In this document: in pieces, positions 22,014 through 33,730 of the stretch
Position numbering within the stretch: the stretch's first letter is position 1
Layout: each line of letters opens with the position of its first letter
Origin: Synchiropus splendidus
Lineage: Eukaryota > Chordata > Actinopteri > Syngnathiformes > Callionymidae
Direction of reading: 5' to 3'
DNA: 64,000 nucleotides
Assembly: GCF_027744825.2 (NCBI RefSeq)
Contig: NC_071347.1
Location: forward strand, 14,054,501 to 14,118,500
Position numbers and translations under genes: made by a program
Notes under the pieces: generated by a model
The model's database searches: none
The model's input: the letters and a program-made list of their open reading frames with translations, nothing else
Told to the model about the DNA's origin: nothing

Positions 22014-22791
22014 CCGTATTTTCCGGAGTATAGGGCGTACCAGCCAAAATAAAGAAGAAGTCGCACTGGAGTATAAGTCGCATTTTGGGGGAATTTTATT
22101 TGATAAAATCCAATATCAAAGCCAGATATTTCCTTTTGAAATGCAATTTAAAATAATAACAGATTAGAAGACAACAGTATGAATAGGTGCATATATGCTA
22201 ACATAACCCATTCAGCTGCATGACGCATAGACAACGTTGAATGAAGCGGTAAGACTAAGCCAGTCCTCCGGTGAAGTCATTTACAGTATATTCATCTCCT
22301 TGGCAACTACCTGGGCGTGGAGACGCAACTGCACTGTTGACAAGCCTCTCCTGGCAGCACGTTGTTCAAGCACCCATGTGCAAACTCTGTCCTCTAGCTG
22401 TGGCCACTTAGCTTTTAGCCCACGATTAGCTCTTTTTGTTTTCTTCATTGCAGCAGTGTAGTCTCCGCTTTTCGCCAGTCCCTCATGACTTTCTCGTTTA
22501 CTCCAAATTTTCTTTACCGTTACTGTTTTCTGCTATACATTTCACAATTTGCAGCTTGTAATGTGCAGAATATGATTTTCATTTGGATGGCATTTTTATA
22601 AATTCCTACTCAGTTATCTTTATAACTTACCAGCAAATGTTCAATGGTACAGAAGTAGCATTGTAGTTGCAGTTTTCAGTGTGAAAATAACAAACAAAAT
22701 GATGTAACAATGTGTTAATAATTTCAAATATAAGCCACACCCCAAGCCAAACTATTAAAAAATAGTATGACTTATACTCCAGAAAATACAG
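22014..22791. mobile_element. TA-flanked inverted-repeat element (CCGTATTTTCCGGAGTATA)
   Basis: The left end CCGTATTTTCCGGAGTATA pairs with the right end, reverse-complemented, CTGTATTTTCTGGAGTATA. Each is bordered by TA (22012-22013 and 22792-22793), so TA is the probable target duplication. About 778 bp, AT-rich, no transposase frame. A related terminus occurs at about 45440. Confidence 0.6.
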
Positions 22792-22793
22792 TA

Positions 22794-24046
22794 TGTCATT
22801 ATTTGAACAACATTCCTCAGTATGTTTTTCTTGTACATGGGTGCATTTTACAAAACTGGCATAAACTGACATTCACAAACTGCTTTCATGGTATCAGTGG
22901 CCATTCTATGAGTAAGAGTACGAGTACACGAGCCCTGTATCGGTATCGGTGCATCCCTAATAATAGTGAATTCCATTAAAATATATTCTCTCAGTGGGAT
23001 ATTCTCTCAGTGGGAGATGTTCTTGTGTTTAAATCAAGCAAAACCCAGAATAAAATATGAATTAATGTGAGGATAATTAAAACACATATACAATGAAAGC
23101 AGTACCTCTGGAAAAAAAACATCCTAAATACATATGCCCTGCCACAAACAAAGTTTAAATTAAATGGGGAAAAAATAGTTTAAATGATCCCTAAAGTTAG
23201 CAAGTTAAAAAAGGAAGGACAGAAGGTGTTTGAAGCTTCAGTGTTGTGAGGCAAATGAGTGCGAGACAGGTCATTGAGTGTCCTGTGAAGTGTGTGTGTG
23301 GTTGCAAGCTGTTGGCCATGCCTCTGTAACTAGGATAATTGGGGACGAACCCCCTGTAAGGCGCTATAAGCAGCCTAGAACAGTATCACAAAACACACCT
23401 TCCTCACCATTGTTCGCATGAATTTTATTTAGAGCGGCTTTGATTCCACATTTCTATTTACCTTTTTTCCCGTTACCAGGCAACACACAGATTTTCCGAG
23501 GCAGAGTATAAAACCATAGAGATGGCTGATATTGCTGGAGAAACAGACGGAGGGAGGATGTTAAGTGGATATGTGAAGGCCAAGCAAGTTCACGATGACT
23601 CAACATATTAAAAAAGTTGTGTGGAATATTACAATGAGGTAGATGTTATGTAATAGATGAGGTGTATGGTGTGTTTCATATTCATCCCCAGACCTTGTGA
23701 AATGCACTTGTGCTGCTAATGAAAGATTAACAGTCAAGTTTTATTTTCAGCATTGTCATAGCAACAAGTGCAGTCAATAATATTTTTGAGAAATCTCATT
23801 TCTGGGAGAGTTTTGACAATTATAAAATGTTGTAGTGCTGCTGCAGTGGGTTACAGGACGTAAGCAAATTCTGATATGCGAAAGAAATGAGCTGCTTGGA
23901 GGAGGTCTGTGCCCTCTCAGTGTTTTTCTAAAGACAGGTACCGTGAAGTTGCATGAGAACAGATTTCATTTCACACATTAAATTTCATCCATGGTATTTC
24001 TGTTATGGAGTGCTTAGCCTTTTGACTGAACACCCTTGTTTGTGTT
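22794..24046. other. Non-coding stretch, nothing identified
   Basis: No exon, RNA gene or element ends seen, apart from the short GCTGCTTGGAGGAGG motif near 23891 shared with 58033. Confidence 0.45.
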
Positions 24047-24390
24047 GTAGTTGAGCCCGTGTCCAGACCAGAGCCTAAAGAGACCAAGCCCTCGAACGGC
24101 ACTTTCAGGGCTCCATGCTGAGTCGAGGCTAAAACCAATGAGGCAGGCGAAACCAAACTCAAGACAGAATAGAACAAAAGCATAGGTTTATGAGTCCTAT
24201 AAACACGTGTTTGTGTACTGCAAAAGAAACAGTACAATTGTTCCAAATATATTCCAAAAAATGAAATGCATTGGAACAGACAAGTAGTTTGTGTATTCAG
24301 TTTGGCCTCAGTCTTGGTCTTGGTCCCGCCCCACTCAATGGTTTTGGTCTCGACTCAGTCACTCACAGTCTTGGTCTTGGTCTGTGTGTA
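24047..24390. mobile_element. Fold-back element rich in TCTTGGTCTTGGTC
   Basis: GAGTCGAGGCTAAAACCAAT near 24120 is inverted against ATGGTTTTGGTCTCGACTC near 24338. The outer ends (CCAGACCAGAGCC; TCTTGGTCTTGGTCTG) are also complementary in part. The copy is diverged and non-coding. Confidence 0.45.
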
Positions 24391-24476
24391 CCAGAGATGG
24401 GCCACTAAATTTCTTAAAGAGTGGCCACATTAGAAAATGTGAGGGGTCATCATCAAAAGAAAGCCATCAATGACAA

Positions 24477-24508
<32 letters not shown>

Positions 24509-24935
24509 AAAATATCCAAAATATATACTGAAGTAAAAAGAACCAAATTAACCCAAAAGATTAAATGTAAATAAGGATATTCAGAAGTATAAATATAATG
24601 CATATTTCATTTTATATGCATTTAATTTGAATATAAAAAAAAGGTAAAATGGCAATTTATTTCTAAATATATTTTCTTATTTCCTTCGATGTATTTTGAG
24701 GAACTAGAAAAACACAAAAATGGCCAATGAAAAAAAATATATATTTAGATTATATATAGATATATATTTACTGCTAAAGTGGTGGCAATGGTGACTAAAG
24801 GAGAAAAAACAAAAAAAACAGAAAAATTACAACATAGCAGTTATAGTTTTAGTTTGACGTCAAAAGTGCCACAAAAATAAAGGTATCAGGCCCCATATGG
24901 CACCCGGGCCGCACTTTGCCCAGGTCTGGTGTATA
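24391..24935. mobile_element. Degenerate hAT-like element with (AAT)n inside
   Basis: The ends ACCAGAGATGGGCC and, reverse-complemented, ACCAGACCTGGGCAAAGTGC resemble hAT-type repeats with GGCCCGGG motifs. It contains an (ATA)n run at 24476-24507 and very A/T-rich filler. No ORF. Confidence 0.45.
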
Positions 24936-26577
24936 CTCTTGTCACAACACTAGTCAGGACAGTGTGATTGGGGTGATTCAGCATCTCTGGGTCCACGTGA
25001 AGCATTCCACTAGTTTCCCCCTGAGAATCCAGCAAAGGATGACTGGTTAGTCATGGGTCCTTCTTAGTTCCTGAAAGACAAATATACCCACTTTGCATTA
25101 CAAAAATTACTGAATTATCAATGGTGAACTATGTGATGCTATTTGACCCCACAGTTTTGTACTTCGACCATTCAGATTAATTCCCGCTAGCCGTTATGTA
25201 ATGCGGAGTTCCTCCTGGTCTTGGCCTGGTCACAAACATCCCAGCTCCACGGAACTAAATGGGAACTAGCGGTGGTGACCGGCTCTGTTGTGCGACCAAC
25301 ACTGGGCACACGTCTAAGCACACTCACCCCTCTGTGTGACGCTCCATCCATCACGAGGCGAAGACAGGACACAGGACCCTGGGAAATGAAGCATGGCTAA
25401 TTCTATTAGTCTGGGGACACAAACAATCTGCGGAGAATCAAAGACGGAAGAATAATCCCAGTGGATCCACTTCCTGCTGCATGAGCTGGAACAGCCTGAC
25501 GCGGGAAAAACCTCAAATTCCTTCACTCCAAACGGTGTGTGTGAGTGGAGGCATATGGCGTGCTTCAACTGGTGCATATTTAATTCAATCACATCTTTCT
25601 CCGGCTTCGCTTATTTTGTTGTCGATCTTTGCGGCTTTTTTTTTTTCATCTTGTTGGCTGGTTTGTGTCAGTGTCTGTGGGGAAAGCCTGGGCACAAAGC
25701 CCTCTCACTGAGGGACCCTTATTGGACAAAGCTGGCTTTCTGGGCTTTCTGCATATATGCATGCCATTTAGACAATGAGCCCCTTATTAGAGTAGCCAGC
25801 ATCTCCGGACTGGAACGGCAGGGATGAGGGATGAAGCTGTGACTGACACTCAGCGCCAGTGTCTGTCTGTGCACTTCCCACTTCAAGTCTGTGCTTTTAT
25901 GTGAGTCAGAGGTGTGAAGTAGATGCTCTTACCCTTAATTCTCTTCGCAAGTCCTCAGTCTCTGACCATCCGGCGCTTGTCGTCTGGCGGCATACGCTGC
26001 CGCGGCGTCTTCATCGCGAGGTAGTCAGCCTCCTGTCATGTCTGCATATGAAACAAGAGCGTGGCTACAGCCGCAATCACGCAAGCGCTGGCAGCCGACT
26101 CTCAGACAGTGTATCTCTACGCGCTCGACTAACTTCACAATGCTGTAATCAGGCCTCCGCCGGACCCCAGTGTGTGTGTTGTTGTGCGTGTATTTCCGTG
26201 TTTGTGTGGAGTGAGGGTGCTCGGTGACTCAATCATGCATGAAGAGGATTTTCTGTTCAATAGGAGCTGCACACTTGCATACTTGCATTGTAATGAATGC
26301 ATAATTACGCCATCAAAAGGCACAAATGTGTGTGTGTGTGTGTGTGTGTGCGTGCACGTTCACCTCCTCGAGCATCCACCGCTGACAACACACTCAACAG
26401 TTAAACAAGTGCATCAACAGTCTTGGCCCGACTCAAATGTCAAGGGGTCAAATTAGTCTCAGAAATCACGCACAGTCAGGATGAAGCTGTGGGAAATCCA
26501 CCTGTATCTTTTTAAAAGTAGGAAACGGATTATTGGAATTTGTGCAGTAAGATTCAAAAGAAGATTTGTCATATTGA
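24936..26577. other. Non-coding stretch, no gene
   Basis: Includes a (TG)n run at 26327-26350. Frames at 25859-26227 and neighbours have no domains. The CpG content around 25970-26110 is locally higher than nearby, without other promoter evidence. Confidence 0.4.
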
Positions 26578-26755
26578 TGTCCAGGGTGTGAGGGCAGGAG
26601 AGAGGGCGTCGGTCTACGGCCACAAATTTGGCATGTTTCTGGGCGATGGGAAGAAACCAGAGTGCCGAGAGGAAACGCAATAACAGGGAGAACATACACC
26701 TCAAAGAAATCAATCCAGCTGCACTTGTGAGGCAGGAGCACTAACCACTTACTGG
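26578..26755 (-). repeat. Teleost tRNA-derived SINE
   Basis: Read on the - strand: AAGTGGTTAGTGCTCCTGCC resembles a tRNA-derived A-box head, then GTTCTCCCTGTTATTGCG, TTTCCTCTCGGCACTCTGG, TTTCTTCCCATCGCCC and AACATGCC. The order matches the common fish SINE body; diverged. Confidence 0.6.
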
Positions 26756-28298
26756 CTTCCTGAATGAACTTAGATACCCACCTTTTGCTTTGTGGTTCAA
26801 CTTGCTGTGGTCTCTATTGGCCACCTGAGCTCAGATGAATTCCTCAAACACTTTGTGATTGTCTCTGAAAAAAAAAAAAAAAATTGAATTGAAAATGGAC
26901 AAAATATTCAGATCATGAAAATGTGTTTGGCGTAGTACAAGTTGGCTTTTAGATATTGTCTCTGGGGGACCAAAGCCTGGCCCGGGGGCCAGTTGCGGAC
27001 CTTGATCATATTCCATGAGGCCCTCTGAATCAGAGATCAAACAGGTATAAAAAGTGTATCACTGTATCATTCCATAAAATTTGATTTTATTTGAGAGATA
27101 GAGATCGATAGAAAGGGACAAGTTTTTGGTGTCGACCGATGCTAGTTAGGGTTATAAGATATCAGCACTTTATGGTACAAAGTCAGAATAAGATACAGTA
27201 ACTCTAGGTATAATCTTTTTATTTCTACTGCATATTCGCAGTTTAATGGATATTGCACAGTCAAAATAACATCACATAGATATAGGGTTGGCCCTAATCT
27301 AATCTAATCTGGCCCTCCTTTGGTCACTCCTTTGATAGATATAGACATGAAAAATATGGCTCAGGAACATCTCAGACTTCATCCGCCGAGCATGGTACTG
27401 ACTTGGGAGGAGTCTCATAAGTCAAATAATGAAATTTGAGCTTCAGAAGAAACCTGGCTGTTTTCTAACACATGTTTTGTATATTTGATATATGTTTTTA
27501 TTTAAAAATGTAAACTTGAATCCTGGGTATTTTATTTATTTAAACAAGAAGAATTTTTATCTGTTTATTTATTGGGTTTGTATGAATTTTGATCAATAAT
27601 TCTTCACTTTTAATTTTGGCTCGCATTAACATTTTTGTCAGGAATCATTTTCAGCATACTTCATCCTTTTTGACATTACTGCATGATACTCTCATATCGG
27701 ATTTGCTCATCTCAGTGGACCGCTCTCCAACACGCCCCTGTAGCTGAGGTGTAAACAAAAGTAAACAAGTTGTGTTCAGAATTTGATTTGCCTGGTAAGG
27801 TTTGTATTTTAAAGCGTCACATTCGACCTCCATCCACTTACGACGCCACGCTTCTCAAATATGCCAAGGCTAGATGGAACACGGTCAGAATGTTTATCAC
27901 TGCTTGAATAGTTTTTTTCTTTGACCTCACACTCCTGTTTAATAATGTGCTGAAACATTAATGCAGCCAGCAGGATGTAAAAAAAAAAAAAAAATGTCTG
28001 CATTCCTCCTATATTTGCAGTCAGCTTGCGGGCACAGATGGAAAGAGATGAATTCTGTGCATCATACCACACCTCAGACACATGTATCCCGTGGATTCCA
28101 GGACATATACATCCGACCCTCTCGGCATCAGACAGAACTCAAGTTGTCGTTTTGAGGGGTAAACATGTGCTGAAAGGAAGGGGGTGAATTGCTAAGTTTT
28201 CTTTTTATCCAATAAAAATGTCTCCTTGCCAGATCGATTGTTGTTGCTAGGAGACTGAAGCATCCCTTGGCAAGGGGGGCTACAGCTCTCTGTTGTTT
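26756..28298. other. Non-coding stretch, no gene
   Basis: Contains a (A)15 run at 26868, a GGCCCGGGGGCC-type hAT remnant near 26965-27020, and a short (CTAAT)n run at 27296-27310. No coding exon recognised. Confidence 0.4.
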
Positions 28299-28346
28299 CT
28301 CTCCCTCCCTCCCTCTCTCTCTCGCGCTCTCTCTCTCTCTCTCTCT
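28299..28346. repeat. (CT)n tract
   Basis: CCCT and CT repeats broken once by CGCG. The pyrimidine-rich strand lies just upstream of the possible grm3 promoter. Confidence 0.85.
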
Positions 28347-28366
28347 GGAAGTCACAAACTAACACA

Positions 28367-28510
28367 CTATAATACACACCGCAACCCACACCCGGACTGT
28401 GGCGCCCATCCTCTCCCTCTCAGTGCGACTCCTCCGAGGGATCAGGAGTAAGTCAAACTTCCTGCTGCTCAAGATTTGTGCGCAACATTTGAAGGGTTGA
28501 AGACGTGAAG
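28367..28510 (+). promoter_or_regulatory. grm3: Possible grm3 promoter and non-coding first exon
   Basis: CTATAATA at 28367-28374 could act as a TATA-like box. It is followed by CpG-containing sequence (GGCGCC, GTGCGAC, CTCCGAGG) and ends at ACGTGAAG before a good donor GTAGGT at 28511. Mammalian GRM3 starts with a non-coding exon far upstream of the ATG exon, and the acceptor at 43971 implies the same here. The assignment is inference; no transcript evidence is available and other sites in 20-43 kb are possible. Confidence 0.3.
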
Positions 28511-29164
28511 GTAGGTCACATTTCCACATTTTGCTCCGCTGCCAGAATGTCTTTGGTTATTCTTAGATGACGGTGAAAGTGCGGTGGGACTCCGGGACCG
28601 TCAGTGGTCCCACACTAGGGGAGCAATTTGTCTGAACTTTGCGCAGCATTTCTACACACTTTCGGACCACAAACGTCGGTTTATATCACTTGGATTTATT
28701 TGATATGTTCTGAAAGCCTCTGCTGCTTGCGAGTTGTGATGAATAAAACGCCCTTTTGGCGGCTCACCGCAGGAGATGCGAGGAGATGGAGAAAGATGAA
28801 ACAGTCTGCAGTTGCCATCTGCAGAACTTCTCGGGGTTCGGATCACAACAAGGATCGTCCCGAAGCTTTGGATCGGTGTGTTCCTTCTCTGAGCTGAAAA
28901 AACCCAAAACAAAACAGGTGGCTTTTGGGGACTCTGATCTGTTGAAAACCTCGACGACTTTGAATTATTTAAATCTACTTCCAACCTGTAGACTATTTTT
29001 TTGACTCAATAAAATTAAATTGAGGATGAATTTCACGTCAAATCTTAGGATGTTTCTGTATATATTCCCTTTTCCTCCACAGAAAACGTGCACCTGTATG
29101 GATCAAGCAGAAAAAAATGTGACTTTATGAAGCTAACTGAAGCTCTAATTGGGCAAAATAAAAG
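28511..29164. other. Non-coding stretch, nothing identified
   Basis: Moderate CpG content continues to about 28870. Frames at 28628-28897 and on the - strand show no domain. Confidence 0.4.
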
Positions 29165-29312
29165 GGTTGAAGCAATCCCAGCTGTTTGGGGTGAGACGCT
29201 GGGGACACCCTGCACAGATCAGTCTGGCCACTTGTAGACAGGCAACCACTAGTATGCTCTCACCAATTAGCCTCTTTGGGAGGAAACTGGAGCGCCCAGA
29301 GGAAACCTACGA
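29165..29312 (-). repeat. Teleost tRNA-derived SINE, partial
   Basis: ATCCCAGCTGTTTGGGGTGA, GGGACACCCTGCACAGATCA and GAGGAAACTGGAGCGCCCAG, then AGGAAACC, follow the same reverse-complement order as the 1291 copy. Strongly diverged and internally deleted. Confidence 0.5.
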
Positions 29313-32300
29313 CGATATATGGGAACTGAAACTGAGACTGTGCTGGCATGAGTGGAATAAGCTCTCAAATGTTCTCCTGCAACAGTATTTTTAAACGGAA
29401 ACACATTCACTATAGCATTATGACCAGACGTCGAATATTAAAATTACAACATTTGGCGGGAGATGTGCACACAAAGGCAGTCCGAACGCAGCTTTGTCTT
29501 TTCAGGCAAAGGTTCAGTGGTGCATGAGGAGCAGAATATTACCTCAAATAACCATAAATACATAGTAAGAAATCAGGATAGCCGTGTCCAAGTAATCTAT
29601 GTTTCATATCTCTGAATATCTTAAATCTATAAGTCCTACTTCACTCTTTAAAAAAAAAAAAAAAAAAAAAAGGTGAGAGTCATCATTTGAAGCAGCTGCC
29701 CTGCCGCTATTAATCCTCTTACAAGAAAATTTGGTGTTAACAGCAGCATTACAAGCGCAGAAAGATTACACACAAAAGAAGTGATGGATGATGTGAACTT
29801 TTTTTTTGCTGGCTTTATGGATGAGAGATGTTTGCCTGCATTGCATGCAGCTCATGTGGAAAACTTCCATCTTGCTTGAACCCGCCCTTTTAAATATCTT
29901 GTTTTCTGGTGGAACACATGGGGGTGGAGGGGGGACAATGAAAGGTGGGCTTGTATTACAAGGCTTGTGTGGAGAACATGTACTTGGTGGGACAGCATTA
30001 CCCTCCTATCAATATCTCCATCACCAGGCTGTGATGCAGGATACATTTGAAGTGTCATTTCTCAATACCTGCTGGAATGCTGTCTAAAAGGTGCTAGTCA
30101 GACTGGAGATAAGCATCAACAGATTCGGTTAGAAAGCACAACGAAGAGAGAATTGACAAATTGATCTTTTAAACAGGAGATAAAACTGACCGAGTCCTTG
30201 CCATCTTATAAAAACACGTTTTTTTTCTGACAGATTAGATTAGATTAACTTCTAAATCTCTTTAAAAAAAACAACTGACTGTCTTTCATGTGATGTTGTC
30301 TACTGCTACTGTCCTCTATTGGATTGGTTGATGGGAATTTTATTTTCTCTGTTCTTTACTGACATCTTGCATTCTATTCTGTTACGTTTCTCACTGTGTC
30401 TGCCATGTCTTTATCTGTGTTTTGTGCTGTTCTTATTGTTGTTTACGTAAGGGACATGGTGACCATGGTCTGACTGTCTGTCTATCTATATATCTATCCA
30501 TCCATGTTCTCAGGATGAACATCCACACCACTGGGAGTACTGCCACGAAGGCTGCATCAGATGGCATTGGACAGTTTGTTTTTTTGCATGGCATTTGCAG
30601 AATTGGGTTGAGAAGAGACTAACTTGACATCATTGTGTTCTGAAATTTCGATTTGTGATACAATTTGGAATCAATTTGCTTCGAACATTCCAGTCACTTT
30701 AATGCAATTTTGCTTGAACATTGAAGAGAATGAGAACTAATGCTGAAACTAGAAGGGGAACTCTCTAAATTGGAGCAATATCAAAAACACAAATCTTTAC
30801 ATTCTCTTGCAAACAAGGCAGAAGCCTGGACGAAGGTTCCCGGGACAATCTTCAGCCAGAGTGGAGTCAGGTTCTCATGCTCTTTCAGAACCAAAATAAG
30901 ATGTTTAAAGAAATGTCCCGACCAAATCGTAGCTCCTGTCGGTCACGGATGGTGTATGGAAACATTACATTCATGATTCAATTGCACGGTATGAATAACG
31001 CCCGCTACACAGCGATCAAAAACACTGTCAAATAGAAAACGCTCCATTTGACATTGGGTGCTTCTTAAGGCTTATTTGGGCTGTATTTACTTTACTTAGC
31101 GCTCACCTTTATTAAGACTGAGAGAAAGAGTGATGGTTTAACTCCCAATATTCATAATGATTTAAATGAATGCGGGGGGTGTGATTTAAAGCCGTGCGTG
31201 TGGGTGGGTGGCCTTGTCAAACATTAAAGACAAGCTCACATGCTTTTCTTTTTTATCTCTTTCTCTCCTTGTTCAAAGAATGTGGATCTATTGTGATAAT
31301 CAGGAGCAGCATTGTAAGTCAATGAATGGATTTTAGCCTTGAGTTTCAGCATTTTTTTTTTTTATTCCTACCTGAGCATGTGGACACCTTTGTGTGCTGA
31401 GATGTGTGTGTAATGGCCTTGTATCTTCCACACAGCTCTCTCTGGGCTGAAGCTCATCATTAAAAATGTGCAAGCGGTGGAGTGCTCTGGTTAACCTGCG
31501 CGGATCGAACCAAACAAACCGACACCTTGGTATTACACGCAACTGTTTTTCTGTAGCGTGGACACATCCAGAAATTGAAATTGTGGATTGCTTTTAACAG
31601 GCTGTTTAAAGGTGTTATGGTCTGGTTGTAAAGCGTCGATAAAGCAGCCGCCCTCTAACAAGTGCAGGTAAAAAAATAAAAGAGTGTGGAAGACTAGCAT
31701 TTGGGATAATCTACTAAATTCTGTTTTCGACTGAGACACGGAGTGAATGAACAATAGCCCACTGTGGGGATAGACAAGGCGGCTGATTTCAGCGACTATT
31801 CTTAACGGCACAGCGGGACAGCAAATTCTTCTGCTCTATAGCAATGAATGGAAGGAAGAAAGACCGAGCAAATTTACCAGAAACTTCTGACTGGTGTTCA
31901 TTTAAGTTCAGCCGCAGCAGGAAACGCCTTTTTCTCACACATCTTTCATAGCAGTTACGAAGCCAACAGGTCCTTTTAAACATGGTCTTCACTCAATGCT
32001 TCATACACATAAAGGGTCACTCCAATTTCCTCCCCCAAAAAGTGGGCATGCTTATAGATTAGCGCTGAGAACCTCCTCTTTTTGAGTTCAAATTGATGCA
32101 AGCTTTAATTTGGGGTGACGCATTGCGATTGGAATTTTTGGTCTTGTGTGGAAAAAGCGTCAAGAACTTGGATCTTAAACTTCTGACGGAGAACTTGCTT
32201 CAATGAACTCTCTTTTAATAGGTAATTTTGAAACAAAAATTTCAATGAGGATACAATGGCTGTTTACAGGCGACGCCAAATACAATGTACGTCAAACTTG

Positions 32301-33352
32301 CGACCACGTGCTTCGGCTGTGTTATTTAATATGGTAAATTTAGAAAGCGTCCAGCAGCGTGGCTATAGGTAACCACTGCCCTCCTACTGGTCATTTTAAA
32401 TTACAGAATTGACACTGATGACTCAACCACTTGCCCACCGTCTTTAAACACTCCGGTCATGTACTGTATGTTCCTGCAGCTGGCTATTTTTGTATTGGCC
32501 AGAGGGAGTTTTGAACTCCAAGTGCATTTGTTGTCTTAATTTGTTTCAGTTTGCATTTGCATACATGAGCAACTGGACTGTAAAGGGTCTCTGACTTATT
32601 GTCTATTCACCAGAATGAAGCTGCTGTGTTGGCAAATGTGCCTTTTATAGGTGATCTGACCATTAGAAATGAATGAAAAGGTTTTAAACCTTATAATACG
32701 CCATGCTTTGCATGACCGATACAAAGCCTTTGCTTCCTGGTTTTAGTCTGAGGTCCCGTCTTGGACTGCAGGGTCCTTCCCTGAGCAGCATGGGGCCCCT
32801 ACCCTGGGATTTCTCCCCCTATGCTCAGCTGTTTTGTCAGCGCCTTCTCTCGAGCAGAACTCCACCTAAATGGTCCACCTTTAAGGTGGACCCCAACCCT
32901 TACCCCTAGCAAAGAATAAACAAATAACTCACACCCCACAGTTGAGAAAAATCCTGGGGAGAACCATGTCTCCTCTGGGGTGGTGAGGATTCCAGATCCA
33001 GCTTGAGTGAGGCACACGTGCTCCTAGTTCTAAGGCCCATTTATGAAATATTACCTGTTCATTTTAAATGTTACCATCACTGATCACATACTTGGTGTTG
33101 CGTTGGTGTTGCTATTCACCAATATACCCACCAGGGGGAGCATGCCAGAGTCAAAAGTTTGAAATTTTTTAGAAACTCAAAAAAAAAAAAATGCAGAAAG
33201 TGGAAGAAGTATTGATAATGTACCTCTTGCACGAAAGACGAGGTAGAGTTGTAGGAGGCGGCGGTTGGTGAGGCTGTTAACTATAACGTGACTGGAGGAC
33301 GGAAAATTTCCGCCATTGTTATTTCTTTTAAGTGTCTCATCAGAACTACGTA
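29313..33352. other. Non-coding stretch, no gene
   Basis: A poly-A run lies at 29649-29671. No exon recognised. A CTCF-like site (13/14) is on the + strand at 33128-33141. The block 32740-33010 (GTCTGAGGTCCCGTCTTGG and onward) has even composition and looks like an undecayed interspersed repeat, which I cannot name. Confidence 0.35.
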
Positions 33353-33520
33353 TCGGGTAGTAACAGCAACACTGCCCCCACTGTCTCTGGTGGCACTGCT
33401 CCGTTTGGTCTGTATCCGTAAGCTTAGTGGAAACGTGTCGAAATACGAACAGAATGGACACAGAGCACGAACAGAATCTCCGTCCGTATCCGGATCTGTG
33501 CAGAACATTGAACATAAATG
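33353..33520. repeat. Interspersed repeat, copy A
   Basis: CTGCTCCGTTTGGTCTGTAT followed by CCGTAAG is shared with 57823-57955 (CTGCTCCATTTGGTCTGTAT, CCGTAAG). Matching flanks include ACACTGCCCCCA/ACACTACCCCCA and GAACATAAATGG/GAGCTTAAATGG. Family unknown. Confidence 0.55.
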
Positions 33521-33634
33521 GTCCTTTGCTAGGCTGGTTGGTCAATCTGTTAGATAGTTGACGCCACAACCACAGTGTATTCAGGATTAGGGTGAGGAAG
33601 TGTTTGATCCAGCCGTGGCACGACAAGAGTTACC

Positions 33635-33730
33635 TTCAACATGATTTTCAGAGTGAAGTTCAACATGATTTTCAGAGTGAAGTTCAACATGATTTTCGGA
33701 GTTAAGTTCAACATGATTTTGAGTATTAAC
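33635..33730. repeat. 24-bp minisatellite, about four units
   Basis: The unit starts TTCAACATGATTTTCAGAGT and ends GAAG. Units begin at 33635, 33659, 33683 and 33707. The first two are identical, the third has two changes, and the fourth is degraded at its end. Confidence 0.9.

Noticed and set aside
28550..28572. TCTTTGGTTAT start resembling miR-9
   Set aside because: The match stops after 11 bases and no opposite arm resembling the star strand lies within hairpin distance.
31685..31705. TGGAAGACTAG resembling miR-7
   Set aside because: The remaining mature sequence differs and no hairpin is evident.
32740..33010. Possible processed pseudogene
   Set aside because: The + strand frame does not resemble a known protein and no poly-A tail or duplication is seen; left as unnamed sequence.
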